From Anabaena azotica FACHB-119 (GTDB taxonomy: Bacteria; Cyanobacteriota; Cyanobacteriia; Cyanobacteriales; Nostocaceae), in contig NZ_JACJSG010000024.1 in assembly GCF_014697625.1 (NCBI RefSeq), forward strand, positions 1 through 64,000: a stretch of 64,000 nucleotides of DNA, given 5' to 3'. Below the pieces are notes generated by a model. The model was not told the origin of the DNA. It made no database searches and saw only the letters and a list, made by a program, of their open reading frames with translations. The translations under genes were made by a program, and so were the position numbers. Shown piece by piece: positions 25,565-34,668 of this stretch. Numbering within the stretch: position 1 is the first letter of the stretch; each line of letters begins with the position of its first letter.

Positions 25565-25612
25565 GAATGAAACAAGAATCCCATTGGCTTTTAGCCGTGG
25601 GAGTGTCAAAAG
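25565..25612. mobile_element. Putative IS200/IS605-type end remnant
   Basis: ATCCCATTGGCTTTTAGCCG followed by TGGGAGTGTC forms a hairpin with a conserved tail. Such a subterminal hairpin is typical of the right end of IS200/IS605-group elements in Nostocales. No tnpA or tnpB is left nearby. Confidence 0.4.
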
Positions 25613-25893
25613 CTTCTGTTGTGTTATAAATTGTTTGCACGTTCTCCCTTAACAAAATATTTGGATGAACAGCGTAAATCTTATATTTCATGGAATGATT
25701 TTGTAGAAATACGCGATTATTTATCCCAATCATAGAGTTAGAGGTCATTTATAAAGTAAATATTAAGTAGTGGCTTGTCAAGGCTAAAATGTGGCAATAG
25801 ATTTGGAAAAAATTGAACGCAGATCAACGCAGATGTTGGCGGAGCCTTAAGGCAGGGTACGCAGATGATTAGGGGCCGCACATCTGTGCTTTA

Positions 25894-26203
25894 CGTGAGA
25901 TACTGTCAAAGATAGAAACCTCAGACCGTCGTAAAATTGACAATGCTATTGCTGATGCCGCAGAAGAAATCAACAAACTACAGGTTGTGGGCATACTCAA
26001 GACAGGGACGAAAATGCGTCCATCAACCTTGAGAATGCCCTAACAATAAAGTCAGGTGGACTTCCCCTTAACTTAATGCCTGTGGACAAGCAGTAGCCGT
26101 CTACCTTGGTTATTCGCGCTAGCGTCGCGTTGGCGTAGCCTCTCGTAGAGAAGCGAAACAGGAAGAAAACACTAAACTAATCAAGAAGTTTGACAAAGTT
26201 TAG
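25894..26203 (+). pseudogene. Decayed gene with repeat insertion
   Basis: From CGT at 25894 a frame reads REILSKIETSDRRKIDNAIA and then DAAEEINKLQVV before a stop at 26041. A second piece (AKQEENTKLIKKFDKV, ending 26203) follows a GC-rich palindrome at 26113-26157. The first piece resembles a helical segment found in cyanobacterial pentapeptide-repeat proteins, but I cannot be sure. Confidence 0.5.
26113..26157. repeat. GC-rich palindromic repeat (TCTCTACGAGA type)
   Basis: TTCGC at 26113 and GCGAA at 26157 bound the sequence GCTAGCGTCGCGTTGGCGTAG followed by CCTCTCGTAGAGAAG. The same words occur at 23740-23800, 35190-35250 and 51900-52068. Confidence 0.75.
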
Positions 26204-26284
26204 GTAAGTTTTTTGGAGCAGTGTCAGACATGAGAATCTGGTTAGATATATAAACGAACCTATAAAAATACAGGAGTCGATAAG

Positions 26285-26623
26285 GTGAAAAAAGTAGAAG
26301 CAATTATCCGCCCATTTAAGCTAGATGAAGTGAAAATCGCTTTAGTCAACGCAGGTATCGTGGGTATGACTGTTTCTGAAGTCCGGGGTTTTGGACGGCA
26401 GAAAGGACAAACAGAACGCTATCGCGGTTCTGAATACACTGTTGAGTTTCTCCAAAAACTCAAGGTGGAGATTGTGGTAGAAGATAACCAAGTTGATATG
26501 GTAGTTGACAAAATTATTGCAGCTGCCCGTACAGGCGAAATCGGCGACGGTAAAATCTTCATCTCACCCGTAGAACAAGTAGTTCGGATTCGTACAGGAG
26601 AAAAGAATACCGAAGCCGTGTAA
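26285..26623 (+). CDS. glnB: Nitrogen regulatory protein P-II
   Basis: PII is a trimeric sensor of 2-oxoglutarate, ATP and ADP that in cyanobacteria controls NAG kinase, PipX and nitrate uptake. The 112-residue protein has the signature T loop with Ser49 (phosphorylated in unicellular cyanobacteria) and Tyr51, and the C-loop TGEIGDGKIF. It starts at GTG, 8 bases after AGGAG (26272-26276). I found no perfect NtcA box (GTA-N8-TAC) in the 100 bases upstream. The gene is alone on its strand. Confidence 0.96.
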   Translation: MKKVEAIIRPFKLDEVKIALVNAGIVGMTVSEVRGFGRQKGQTERYRGSEYTVEFLQKLKVEIVVEDNQVDMVVDKIIAAARTGEIGDGKIFISPVEQVVRIRTGEKNTEAV

Positions 26624-26974
26624 TTAGCGAGTGCTAAGTAATTGTAGGGTGGGCATTGCCCACCAAAACCATAATAGAGTGGCAATGCTTACCCATATCA
26701 ATCAAAATTACGTAAGTAAGCGATCGCAAATAAATCAAATTATGTTAAGTAATCTAAAGTTATCGTAATTCCGAGGGTTAAAGACCCCTACGTCTGTACG
26801 TAGCAAATTTTCAGTTGGGGTTTAAATCCCCAACTGTTCGCGTAGCGTGCCGTAGGCAAAATGTCTTTAATGCGCGAATGCGTGAATGCGTGAATTGTTA
26901 ACACAATAGGGTTCGTAGTAAGGACTTTAGTCCTTTTTTGAGGACTGAAGTCCTGACTACAAACCTTGATTTCT
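26624..26974. other. Intergenic gap filled with palindromic repeats
   Basis: It contains GTAGGGTGGGCATTGCCCACC at 26645-26665, a CAGTTGGGGTTTAAATCCCC hairpin around 26811-26840 and a GGACTTTAGTCC element at 26911-26964. No gene is visible. The last hairpin could terminate transcripts from both sides. Confidence 0.7.
26911..26964. repeat. GTAGTAAGGACTTTAGTCCT palindromic element
   Basis: Two complementary half-elements (GTAGTAAGGACTTTAGTCC and GGACTGAAGTCCTGACTAC) face each other. Copies lie at 41211-41265 and, as a half, at 59729-59762. Confidence 0.85.
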
Positions 26975-27559
26975 TTAGTCCGTTCTAGTTAGTTGTTCCA
27001 GTTGAGGTAATAAAGCGGCAAAAGCCTTACCTCGATGACTCACTGATTTCTTTACTTCTGGTGTCATCTGGGCAAAGGTTAATTGCTTTTCGGGAACATA
27101 AAAAATTGGATCGTAGCCGAAGCCGCCATTACCACGGGGTGCATGAAGAATTTCCCCACGACACACACCCTCCGCCTGTAATACGATCGTCCCATCAGGA
27201 GATGCGATCGCCACTACACAGACAAACTGCGCTCCTCGGTTAACTTCGCTACCCAACTCATTTAACAATCTCCCAATACGTTCTGCATCTGTATTCCCAT
27301 AACGAGCAGAATAAACCCCAGGCACACCATTCAGCGCATCCACTTCTAAACCAGAATCATCGGCGATCGCCCAGTTACCTGTAGCCTTAGCCACTTCGGT
27401 AGCTTTAAGACAAGCATTAGCCGCAAAAGTATCACCCGTCTCCTCAACCTCTAACTCCGTCGGTTTGAGAGTTAATTCCCAGTCAGTCTTAGCCAGATAA
27501 GCCTGCATCTCCCGCAACTTACCCGGATTACTTGTTGCTACTACAAGAAGTTTTGTCAT
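26975..27559 (-). CDS. rdgB: XTP/dITP diphosphatase (RdgB/HAM1)
   Basis: The enzyme hydrolyses non-canonical purine nucleoside triphosphates (ITP, XTP) to prevent misincorporation. The 194-residue protein has the family motifs TSNPGKLREM (residues 9-18), ADDSGLEVDAL near residue 66, GFGYDPIFYVP and the C-terminal SHRGKA. Length is typical. A TAATTGG heptamer array precedes the start codon, and the phosphohexomutase gene is next upstream on the same strand, so a shared transcript is possible. Confidence 0.93.
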   Translation of the reverse strand: MTKLLVVATSNPGKLREMQAYLAKTDWELTLKPTELEVEETGDTFAANACLKATEVAKATGNWAIADDSGLEVDALNGVPGVYSARYGNTDAERIGRLLNELGSEVNRGAQFVCVVAIASPDGTIVLQAEGVCRGEILHAPRGNGGFGYDPIFYVPEKQLTFAQMTPEVKKSVSHRGKAFAALLPQLEQLTRTD

Positions 27560-27567
27560 TGGTCATG

Positions 27568-27613
27568 GGTAATTGGTAATTGGTAATTGGTAATTGGTAA
27601 TTGGTAATTGGTC
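27568..27613. repeat. TAATTGG heptamer array
   Basis: Six TAATTGG units fill the gap between the phosphohexomutase and rdgB. Confidence 0.9.
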
Positions 27614-27622
27614 AACACAACT

Positions 27623-29059
27623 TCACTCAGCCCACTCCTTCGCCCAAGCCAGGGTTTTATGGACTTCTTCCAGGGTGGAGGCTTCACAGTAGAGGCGGAG
27701 GACTGGTTCTGTACCACTAAAACGAATCATTAACCAGCTATTATCAGCTAGGCGGAACTTGTAGCCATCAATGGTATTACAGTCAATCACGGCTTTACCC
27801 GCAATTTCTGTTAAGGGTTGGGTTTGTAGTTGTTGCAATAGACGCGCTCTCACATCCATACTAGCTAGGGGTAAGTCGATGCGATCGTAAGCAGAAGTAA
27901 AGCCTGTTTGCTGTTGTAGTTGTCGGTAATAATCGCCTAAATCTAACCCAGATTCCACGATCGCTTCTAAAACATATAATGCTGATAATAAAGCGTCCCG
28001 TTCGGGAATATGGCTACCATAACCAATTCCCCCCGATTCTTCCCCACCTAATAATACTGGTGCGGCTAGCATTCGGTCAGCGATATATTTATAACCTACG
28101 GGTGTTTCAAATATTGACAAGTTATGCAGTGCTGCTACCTTGGGCATTAAATCGGAACCACTGACGGTTTTCACGATTTCCCCTGTAAAGTTGCGTCTTA
28201 AGGTTAAGTGGTCAATTAAGATAGGAATTAAGACTTGAGAACTTAAGAAGTTAGCATTGCCATCTACAGCAGCGATGCGATCGCAGTCTCCATCGAATAC
28301 CAATCCTACAGATAAACCTGATGGATTCTGTTCTCGATAATTGCGGATAGTCTCGAATAACTGCAAAAGGTATTTGGGTAAAGGTTCCGGCGCACCACCA
28401 CCGAATAAGGGGTCGCGGTTAGAGTTGAGTTCTTGCACGCGATCGCCCAATAATCTACCTAAGCCGCTTGCTGCTGCACCGTGCATCACATCGGCAAATA
28501 CTGCCAGTTTACCAGAGGCGATCGCTTCTCGAATTTTGGTAATATCAACCTTCCCTTCTAAACCTTGAGTATAACTAGGCCAGGGGTCAAACCGTTCCAA
28601 CTTCCCTGGAGTAGCTGCGGTTGGTACTCCCTCTGATAATAATGCTTCTATATCTTTTGTAACTTCTGGTGATACTGAGCCACCGAAATAACCTTTAACT
28701 TTTAAGCCTAAATATGGGCCTGGGTTATGACTGGCGGTAATAACTAGCGCCCCCAAAGCATTGAGTTGTTTTGCAGCCCAACTAAACGCCGGCGTTGGTG
28801 CATAACTTTCACTAAGTAAAACATCAAAACCGACAGCCGTGACAGAATTAGCGACAGCAAGGGCAAAATCCTCCGCCATAAAACGGCGATCGTACCCGAC
28901 GATAATTGTCCGACTACCCACCGTCGAATAATAAGTATCATATAATACTTTTGCTGCAACTGGTGCGACCAAAGCTAGGCGTTCAAAGGTGAACTCATCA
29001 CCAATTACGCCCCGCCAGCCGTCAGTACCGAACTTAATAGAGCTAGCTATAACTGGCAT
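27623..29059 (-). CDS. Phosphoglucomutase/phosphomannomutase family protein
   Basis: The enzyme moves phosphate between C1 and C6 of a hexose. The order of motifs is typical: GTDGWRG (about 11-17), the phosphoserine loop TASHNPG, the metal loop DGDCDR, the sugar-binding GGEESGG and the phosphate-binding RFSGTEP. The frame opens with a GTG at 29080, but the Met at 29059 has GAGGG seven bases upstream and gives the normal N-terminus, so I chose it. Substrate (glucose, mannose or glucosamine) cannot be fixed from sequence. Confidence 0.9.
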   Translation of the reverse strand: MPVIASSIKFGTDGWRGVIGDEFTFERLALVAPVAAKVLYDTYYSTVGSRTIIVGYDRRFMAEDFALAVANSVTAVGFDVLLSESYAPTPAFSWAAKQLNALGALVITASHNPGPYLGLKVKGYFGGSVSPEVTKDIEALLSEGVPTAATPGKLERFDPWPSYTQGLEGKVDITKIREAIASGKLAVFADVMHGAAASGLGRLLGDRVQELNSNRDPLFGGGAPEPLPKYLLQLFETIRNYREQNPSGLSVGLVFDGDCDRIAAVDGNANFLSSQVLIPILIDHLTLRRNFTGEIVKTVSGSDLMPKVAALHNLSIFETPVGYKYIADRMLAAPVLLGGEESGGIGYGSHIPERDALLSALYVLEAIVESGLDLGDYYRQLQQQTGFTSAYDRIDLPLASMDVRARLLQQLQTQPLTEIAGKAVIDCNTIDGYKFRLADNSWLMIRFSGTEPVLRLYCEASTLEEVHKTLAWAKEWAE

Positions 29060-29325
29060 TGGGGAACCCTCAGTATACACTTGAGGATTTTAGCATTTAT
29101 ACAGTTCCTCAAGTAACAAAAGAATCTAGCTGATTTAACTTTTTACCTATTCTTGTCAAAAACAAGCAACAAAGTCTTGTGACGCACAGACAAAAATTTT
29201 TGCCAAGTTCCAACTTAGATATGCAATTGCTTGATTCATGACAAATGATTCCTGTATAAGTTATCTTAAGTATAGTAAGTATAAAAATAAGAACTCTTTT
29301 GATTTTTCACCACTCACAAGTAAAA

Positions 29326-30753
29326 ATGCTAACTAAGTCGGTAAATCGCTACATAATAATTGTAGGGATGAATTTTGCGATCGCTTCGGGTAACATCACC
29401 TCTGCATCAGCACAAATACCCAATAATCTCCAACCTAATTCTAATCCCCTTAACTTGCCAACCTCACCAGCACAAGTCACAGTTCAACAAACTCAGTCAC
29501 TCACTCTACAGCAAAGCTTAGAATTAGCAAGACGACGAAATACAGAGTTACAGGCTGTTTTATTACAAATTGAACGCAGTCGTGCAGCCTTAAGAGAAGT
29601 AGAAGCTTCTCAATATCCCAGCATTAGTTTAAATATTGAGTTAACTCGTTCTCGCTCTGTTTCCATCCCGTCAGCGTCACAGCAAACACAACAATTTGAA
29701 TCAGGATTAAGTCAAACAAATACTGTTAATCAACCAGAATCCGTGACTACATTTAATAGTAATTTGGAACTGACTTATGGTCTTTATAATTATGGGCAAG
29801 GTCTTAATAGTAGACGAGCAGCTGAAGAACAAGTGCGTCTGGATGAATTAGAAACAGAGCTTACATCGGCAGAAGTCCGCCTAAATGTCACCCTTGATTA
29901 TTATAATCTCCAACAAGCTGATGAAAATGTCCGCATTAGGCAATCTGCGGTCTCAAATGCCCAAGCTAGTTTAAGAGATGCAGAAGCTCTAGAAAGGGCT
30001 GCTGTAGGTACAAGATACGACCTGCTGCGATCGCAAGTAAACTTAGCTAACGCTCAACAAGAATTAATTAATGCCATTTCATCACAAAGAACCGCCCAGA
30101 TTCAATTAGCAACGCGATTGAATTTACCTGAAACAATCAGCGTTAGAGCCGCAGATCCAGTAAGATTAAATGGCTTATGGAATCGGACGCGAGAAGAAAG
30201 TATTATACTAGCCTTGCAAAACCGACCAGAATTGCGCCAAAACTTAACACAGAGGAATATTGCTGAATTAAGAAGAAGAATAGCACTTTCTCAATTGAAA
30301 CCAGAAATTAGCTTAGTAACCAGATACAATCTTTTAGATAGATTTGATGACACAGTGTCCGTTACAGACGGTTATGTAGTAGGAGTCCAAGGAACAGCCA
30401 CATTATTCGATGGAGGAGTAGCAAGAGCGCAGGCTGCTCAACAGGCTGTTCAAGCTAACATTGCTGAAGCACAATTTGCCAATCAACTCAACAATATTCA
30501 GTTGGAAGTAGAACAAGCCTATTTTCAATTGCAGTCCAACCTAGAGAACGTGAATACAGCTAATATAGCCCTTGAGCAAGCCAGAGAAGCTCTTCGTTAT
30601 GCGCGGTTAAGTTTCCAAGCAGGTGTAGGTAATCAAACTAATGTAATTAATAGTGAAAATGATTTAACCCAAGCAGAAGGCAACCGAGTTCAAGCTATAG
30701 TAGAATACAACCGTGCGCTAGCTAGATTACAACGAGCCGCTAACTTAGAGTGA
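29326..30753 (+). CDS. TolC-family outer membrane efflux protein
   Basis: The protein (about 475 residues from the ATG at 29326; a TTG at 29299 would add nine) has a signal peptide (VNRYIIIVGMNFAIASG) ending at ASA, then two repeats of the outer-membrane-efflux type. These have heptad-rich helices (residues 60-270 and 280-475) that would form the trimeric channel through outer membrane and periplasm. No inner-membrane partner pump is adjacent. The related HgdD/TolC of Anabaena exports heterocyst glycolipids, but I cannot say this is that paralogue. Confidence 0.88.
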   Translation: MLTKSVNRYIIIVGMNFAIASGNITSASAQIPNNLQPNSNPLNLPTSPAQVTVQQTQSLTLQQSLELARRRNTELQAVLLQIERSRAALREVEASQYPSISLNIELTRSRSVSIPSASQQTQQFESGLSQTNTVNQPESVTTFNSNLELTYGLYNYGQGLNSRRAAEEQVRLDELETELTSAEVRLNVTLDYYNLQQADENVRIRQSAVSNAQASLRDAEALERAAVGTRYDLLRSQVNLANAQQELINAISSQRTAQIQLATRLNLPETISVRAADPVRLNGLWNRTREESIILALQNRPELRQNLTQRNIAELRRRIALSQLKPEISLVTRYNLLDRFDDTVSVTDGYVVGVQGTATLFDGGVARAQAAQQAVQANIAEAQFANQLNNIQLEVEQAYFQLQSNLENVNTANIALEQAREALRYARLSFQAGVGNQTNVINSENDLTQAEGNRVQAIVEYNRALARLQRAANLE

Positions 30754-30862
30754 AAGCAATTTACAATTAAAAACCTAGATGCAGCAAAACTTTTCTAAGT
30801 TTTATTTGTTGCCTAATTTCGGAGAATTGATCAAATCACTTGCTTTTATCTTTTCATATAAT

Positions 30863-30900
30863 AAATAATCCTTAATAGTAGATACTATTAAGGATTATTT
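30863..30900. terminator. Bidirectional hairpin between convergent genes
   Basis: A perfect 17-base stem (30863-30879 with 30884-30900, loop AGAT) lies between the TolC-type gene and the convergent ParR-like gene. The A-run and T-run on the two sides allow it to work in both directions. Confidence 0.8.
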
Positions 30901-30936
30901 ATAAGATCCAAATTCCTCACAAAATATAGATTTTTG

Positions 30937-31434
30937 TTAAAAATCGTCAAGAAATTGACTTAATCTGCTGATAAGAGGGTCAACTTCTTCGGGAGGCGTA
31001 ACAGCATTAGTAGTAGTAGTAGGATTAACTACTTCTACTGCTGGTGCTGGTGGAGGCGCAGCGTAAACCACGGTGGGACGCTCATTCACCATAATTGCCA
31101 GATGCGCCAGTTGTTGCGTTAATTGCAAAATCTGGCGTTCTAGCGCCTCCAAGCGATTAGATTCCTTGGCAAAAAAACGTTCCTCAAGGTCAGCTATTTG
31201 ACGGCGAAGTTCAGCGATTTTCGGTTCAACCGACTCTGTAGCTGCTGTTGTAGAACCAGATTTTACAGATTCCGGTACGCATAAATACTGCCATAAGGCT
31301 TCTTTACAGAGGTCGCTAAAAGTCTTCTCTGGTTGTTTTTCAAGCAAATTTTCTACAACCGCTAACAAACTTTCATCAGCGACCTCTGGGTTGAACGTAA
31401 CCGACTTAACTACTTTTTTTGACCATTGGAACAT
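30937..31434 (-). CDS. corR: ParR-like adaptor of the actin-like pair (CorR-type)
   Basis: The 165-residue protein begins with FQWSKKVVKSVTF, which could be a short amphipathic membrane-binding helix. A ribbon-helix-helix-like segment follows (about 12-52: TFNPEVADE, LEKQPEKTFSDL), then a coiled coil (70-118), a Pro/Thr-rich linker and a conserved acidic end (LISRLSQFLDDF). Such a C-terminal helix is where ParR contacts ParM. It follows the ParM-like gene by 5 bases. As I recall, a chromosomal ParMR pair in Anabaena was recently renamed CorMR and shown to act in cell shape rather than DNA segregation; I think this is that pair. Confidence 0.7.
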   Translation of the reverse strand: MFQWSKKVVKSVTFNPEVADESLLAVVENLLEKQPEKTFSDLCKEALWQYLCVPESVKSGSTTAATESVEPKIAELRRQIADLEERFFAKESNRLEALERQILQLTQQLAHLAIMVNERPTVVYAAPPPAPAVEVVNPTTTTNAVTPPEEVDPLISRLSQFLDDF

Positions 31435-31439
31435 TCTTT

Positions 31440-32576
31440 TTAAGCCCTAGAAGAGCGACTGGAAGCTAATTGAGCCTCTCCATAAATATACTGCCCTAAA
31501 GCGTTTGCTTGTCGGGAAGGAGCAGCTAAGTGAGCATTAATTTTGGCATCCTTAAGTAAACGTTGTACATCTTCCCAGAAGAACTCACCACCGCCACCAG
31601 TGATAATTACATCAGTGACACGTTCTGGCAACCAAGCCAACACACGGCTGCAAATTTCACGTGAAAACTGCTCTATTAAGTTAGGCAAGGAGTCATCTAG
31701 GTTAGTAGGTTTGCTAGCGCCTTTGGGACGATAGAAACGCTCACCTTTGGGCTTGTTAACAGCAGAAATTAACGCTAAAGATTGACTGTCTGCACCTTCG
31801 ATTTCCGCAGCTACTAGTTCATAGAACTTGTTCATACCGAAATCTTCACTCTTAGAAGCACCGCGTGCAAAGCGGAAGTTATCGACCATCAACAAATCAA
31901 TGGTTTGATGTCCGATATCAACGATCGCCGTAGAAATTTTGGTAAAATCGGGGCTACTGCCATTCTTTTTAGGTTGCGCTTCCGACCAAAGAAGGCTACC
32001 GTAGCCTTCAGGCATCACCCATACTTTGGTAATATTCAAAGATAAAGATTCGCCTCGGAAATTGAGAACATGAGGCCCGGTAACTTGGCTAATTAACTGT
32101 GCTTTTTCCCGTTCAAATTGCTCTAACGAGAGAAAAGGCAAACCCAGAACTACAGAAATTTCGTCTTTAAGCTTGAAGTAGCCAGCACTAGACAATACCT
32201 TAATTAGTGCATCCTCTACTTTAGATTGACCCACTCCCAAGTTAGCCCCAAAGTCTGCTGCTAGTTGACCGACAGCATAGCCTTTACCTTGATATTCCAG
32301 CCACAAGTCCATTAAAGGGTCGGTAGCACGGGCTTCAAAAACACCGCCGCGTACTTGTTCTATTGTCATTTGCTTAACGTTGGCAGGTACGAACACAACA
32401 TTATTTGGTTCGCGGCTGACACAAGTTTTTGTGGAAGTTCTGCCTAAGTCAACACTGAGAATAGCTTTCCCAGAACCATTATTTGGCTTGTTAGCTGGAG
32501 CAGCATTCACTGGAACTCTGTTTAAAGGGATAGCAGCAGCATTCATTGGGGTAGCGGCCGAAGGTTGGTCTGTCAT
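31440..32576 (-). CDS. corM: ParM-like bacterial actin (CorM-type)
   Basis: The 378-residue protein has the actin ATPase core: phosphate-1 loop SVDLGRTSTK (near 42-51), phosphate-2 loop VDIGHQTIDL and adenosine motif ITGGGGEF. It lacks MreB features and matches the ParM/StbA group. The first 37 residues (Ala/Pro/Asn-rich) are a disordered extension. GAGGA lies five bases before the ATG. ParM-type proteins form dynamic filaments capped by ParR; here the pair is chromosomal, flanked by housekeeping genes, with no replication gene and no iteron array of the parC type, which suggests a non-segregation role. Confidence 0.78.
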   Translation of the reverse strand: MTDQPSAATPMNAAAIPLNRVPVNAAPANKPNNGSGKAILSVDLGRTSTKTCVSREPNNVVFVPANVKQMTIEQVRGGVFEARATDPLMDLWLEYQGKGYAVGQLAADFGANLGVGQSKVEDALIKVLSSAGYFKLKDEISVVLGLPFLSLEQFEREKAQLISQVTGPHVLNFRGESLSLNITKVWVMPEGYGSLLWSEAQPKKNGSSPDFTKISTAIVDIGHQTIDLLMVDNFRFARGASKSEDFGMNKFYELVAAEIEGADSQSLALISAVNKPKGERFYRPKGASKPTNLDDSLPNLIEQFSREICSRVLAWLPERVTDVIITGGGGEFFWEDVQRLLKDAKINAHLAAPSRQANALGQYIYGEAQLASSRSSRA

Positions 32577-32674
32577 AAAAGTCCTCGTACTTACCTGTAA
32601 AAAGTTATCATGCTAGTTGTACAAACAAGGGGAATACCAGATATCCTGAGTTTCGTCAAGTGTAGCTACAAATA

Positions 32675-32708
32675 CGCCAAATTTTAAAATTTTTGTAAAA
32701 TTTCGGCG
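32675..32708. promoter_or_regulatory. Imperfect palindrome upstream of the ParM-like gene
   Basis: CGCCAAATTTTA and TAAAATTTCGGCG face each other about 100-130 bases upstream of the gene. It could be a promoter-proximal operator. It does not look like the multi-repeat parC centromere. Confidence 0.35.
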
Positions 32709-32792
32709 AAATCAATTCAGCATTATTGGGCATAGTGTAGGCGAATTTTTACCAGTTGTAACCCCCAAGTGTAAAGAAAAAAGCACTTTATG

Positions 32793-33410
32793 TTAAACTC
32801 TGGTATTTCTACGCTTACGTTTGAGTACCCAGACTACAAATGCCACAACTAAAGTCCCTAATACAATTTTGGATACAGGAGCGAGGTACTTATCCACAAG
32901 TTCATACTGACTACCTAAAAGATACCCTGAGTATGTTAACAAACCAACCCAAGCAGCGCTACCTAATGTCGTATAAAGTAAGAAAGGTAACAAAGGCATA
33001 TTGCTAATGCCTGCCGGTACGGAAATTAAAGTCCGCACACCAGGGATCAGACGACCGATAAAAACTGCCTTGTTACCTTGATTGTCAAACCATCGTTTAG
33101 CTTTGCTGATATCTTTGCTGGATACACTAATCCACTTACCATATTTATCAGCTAAATCTCGTAAACGCCTTTCACCCAAAAACTTTCCTGGGTAATACCA
33201 GATCAGCGCCCCAACTGTAGAACCTAAAAGCCCAGCAACAAATACACCGACTACATTTAACTTTGAACCCGGCAGATTTGCTGTATAGCCTGCCAATGGC
33301 ATGATTAATTCTGAAGGAATTGGTGGAAACAGATTCTCTACAAACATGAGTAGAGCAATTCCCCAATAGCCCAGGGATTCAATAATATTTTTTATCCAAT
33401 CAGATGACAT
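32793..33410 (-). CDS. DedA-family membrane protein
   Basis: The 205-residue protein has the DedA/SNARE-associated (VTT) fold: membrane segments around 15-35, 50-75, 135-160 and 170-195, with the re-entrant motif ENLFPPIPSE (about 25-34) and GRLIPGVRTLISVPAG in the second half. Members act as lipid (undecaprenyl phosphate or phospholipid) flippases or transporters in the plasma membrane. The specific lipid is not clear here. The last 8 residues are basic (KRKRRNTR). Confidence 0.9.
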   Translation of the reverse strand: MSSDWIKNIIESLGYWGIALLMFVENLFPPIPSELIMPLAGYTANLPGSKLNVVGVFVAGLLGSTVGALIWYYPGKFLGERRLRDLADKYGKWISVSSKDISKAKRWFDNQGNKAVFIGRLIPGVRTLISVPAGISNMPLLPFLLYTTLGSAAWVGLLTYSGYLLGSQYELVDKYLAPVSKIVLGTLVVAFVVWVLKRKRRNTRV

Positions 33411-33567
33411 GGATTTGATGATTCAATCTTTGGTAATATTTCGTTGTTCAGTTTAGCTTTATTTTCACAGAACTTCATAAATTCCGTAGACATAAGCCGT
33501 CTAGAGAGACTGGAAGACATAAGGGAAAGAATCATTGCTTCATCTCTCCCTTTTTTCCCATCTGTTG

Positions 33568-34644
33568 CTATACAGTTGGAGTTAGTGATTGCACTCTTGA
33601 TTCAGATTGCCAGTCTAAAGGGTTCCATACCCGTTCTTCCAAAGCCATCTGCTCAATTAAACTTGCTAATCTCAAAGCTTTGAGCGCCTGTTCACCACCA
33701 ACTGAGGGTTGATTACCACCGTGTACGCAGTTGACAAAATGCTCAAGTTCTGCACTTAACGGTTGGATGTTAGTAGTGTAAACTTTCTCAATTAAACCAT
33801 CTTGTCTGTAATGCCGATGATCATTTAATGAGCTAGCAGGGGTTTGACGATGGATCAAAATTTCGTTCTTCAAGAAATCCGCCTCGGTAAAGGAGTTTTT
33901 ACAGTGGGCGACGATGCGACGGATTTTCCGATGAGTGACTTTGCTGGCTGTGAGAGTTGCCACAATTCCGTTAGCAAATCCTAAAGTTGCAGTCACATAA
34001 TCCAAATAACCGGAATCTAAGGAGCGTGTGCCACTAGCGGTTAATTTTGTTACTGGTGAGGCAGCTAGTTCTAGAAGCAAGTCAATGTCATGAATCATTA
34101 AATCCAGCACTACCGAAACATCATTGGCTCGGTCTGAATAAGGACTCATGCGGTGAGCTTCCAGTGCGAGGACTTCTTCAGTCTTCAGGACTTTGCTGAG
34201 TTCTTGAAAGGCTGGGTTGAAGCGTTCAATGTGACCTACTTGCAGAATACATTGAGATTCGGCGGCGGCGTTGACAAGCAATTCTGCCTCGGAAATACTA
34301 GCAGCGATCGGCTTTTCAATTAAAACGTGGATTCCTGCTAATAAACAATTAATCCCCACAGCATAATGTAAGCGGGTGGGGACAGCGATGCAGACAGCTT
34401 CCACGTGAGGAAGCAAGTCACAGTAATCTTCAAAAAAACGCACCTTATACTTACTGGCGGTTTCTAAGCCTCGTTCGACATTGATATCTGCCACGCCAAC
34501 CAGTTCAACATCCTTCATGGAACTGAGTACGCGGGCATGATGTTGCCCCATGTTACCCACACCAATCACGCCTATGCGAATTGGTCGTGGCTGGTTACGT
34601 TGTGTAAATGAATTTGGTTCTGCCACTGACATGCTATTTTGCAC
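33568..34644 (-). CDS. Gfo/Idh/MocA-family oxidoreductase
   Basis: NAD(P)-dependent sugar dehydrogenases of this family have an N-terminal Rossmann fold (GVIGVGNMGQHH) and a C-terminal substrate domain; the conserved EKPIA motif and a later MIHDIDL motif are present. The frame extends to a TTG at 34668, but the GTG at 34644 is preceded at 9 bases by GAGGAG and is the better start. The substrate is unknown; related proteins in nucleotide-sugar pathways oxidise UDP-sugars. There is no sugar gene cluster nearby. Confidence 0.85.
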   Translation of the reverse strand: MQNSMSVAEPNSFTQRNQPRPIRIGVIGVGNMGQHHARVLSSMKDVELVGVADINVERGLETASKYKVRFFEDYCDLLPHVEAVCIAVPTRLHYAVGINCLLAGIHVLIEKPIAASISEAELLVNAAAESQCILQVGHIERFNPAFQELSKVLKTEEVLALEAHRMSPYSDRANDVSVVLDLMIHDIDLLLELAASPVTKLTASGTRSLDSGYLDYVTATLGFANGIVATLTASKVTHRKIRRIVAHCKNSFTEADFLKNEILIHRQTPASSLNDHRHYRQDGLIEKVYTTNIQPLSAELEHFVNCVHGGNQPSVGGEQALKALRLASLIEQMALEERVWNPLDWQSESRVQSLTPTV

Positions 34645-34668
34645 TATTGTTCTCTCCTCAACCACCAA

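Larger units (their letters stand above)
25096..26284. other. Region of decayed genes and repeats upstream of glnB
   Basis: No intact gene lies in this 1.2 kb. I see remnants of at least three coding sequences (25163-25308 plus, 25400-25544 minus, 25894-26203 plus), the end of an IS200/IS605-type element (25565-25612), GGGTGGGCATTGCCCACC repeats and a GC-rich palindrome. It looks like a site of repeated insertion and decay. Confidence 0.75.
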
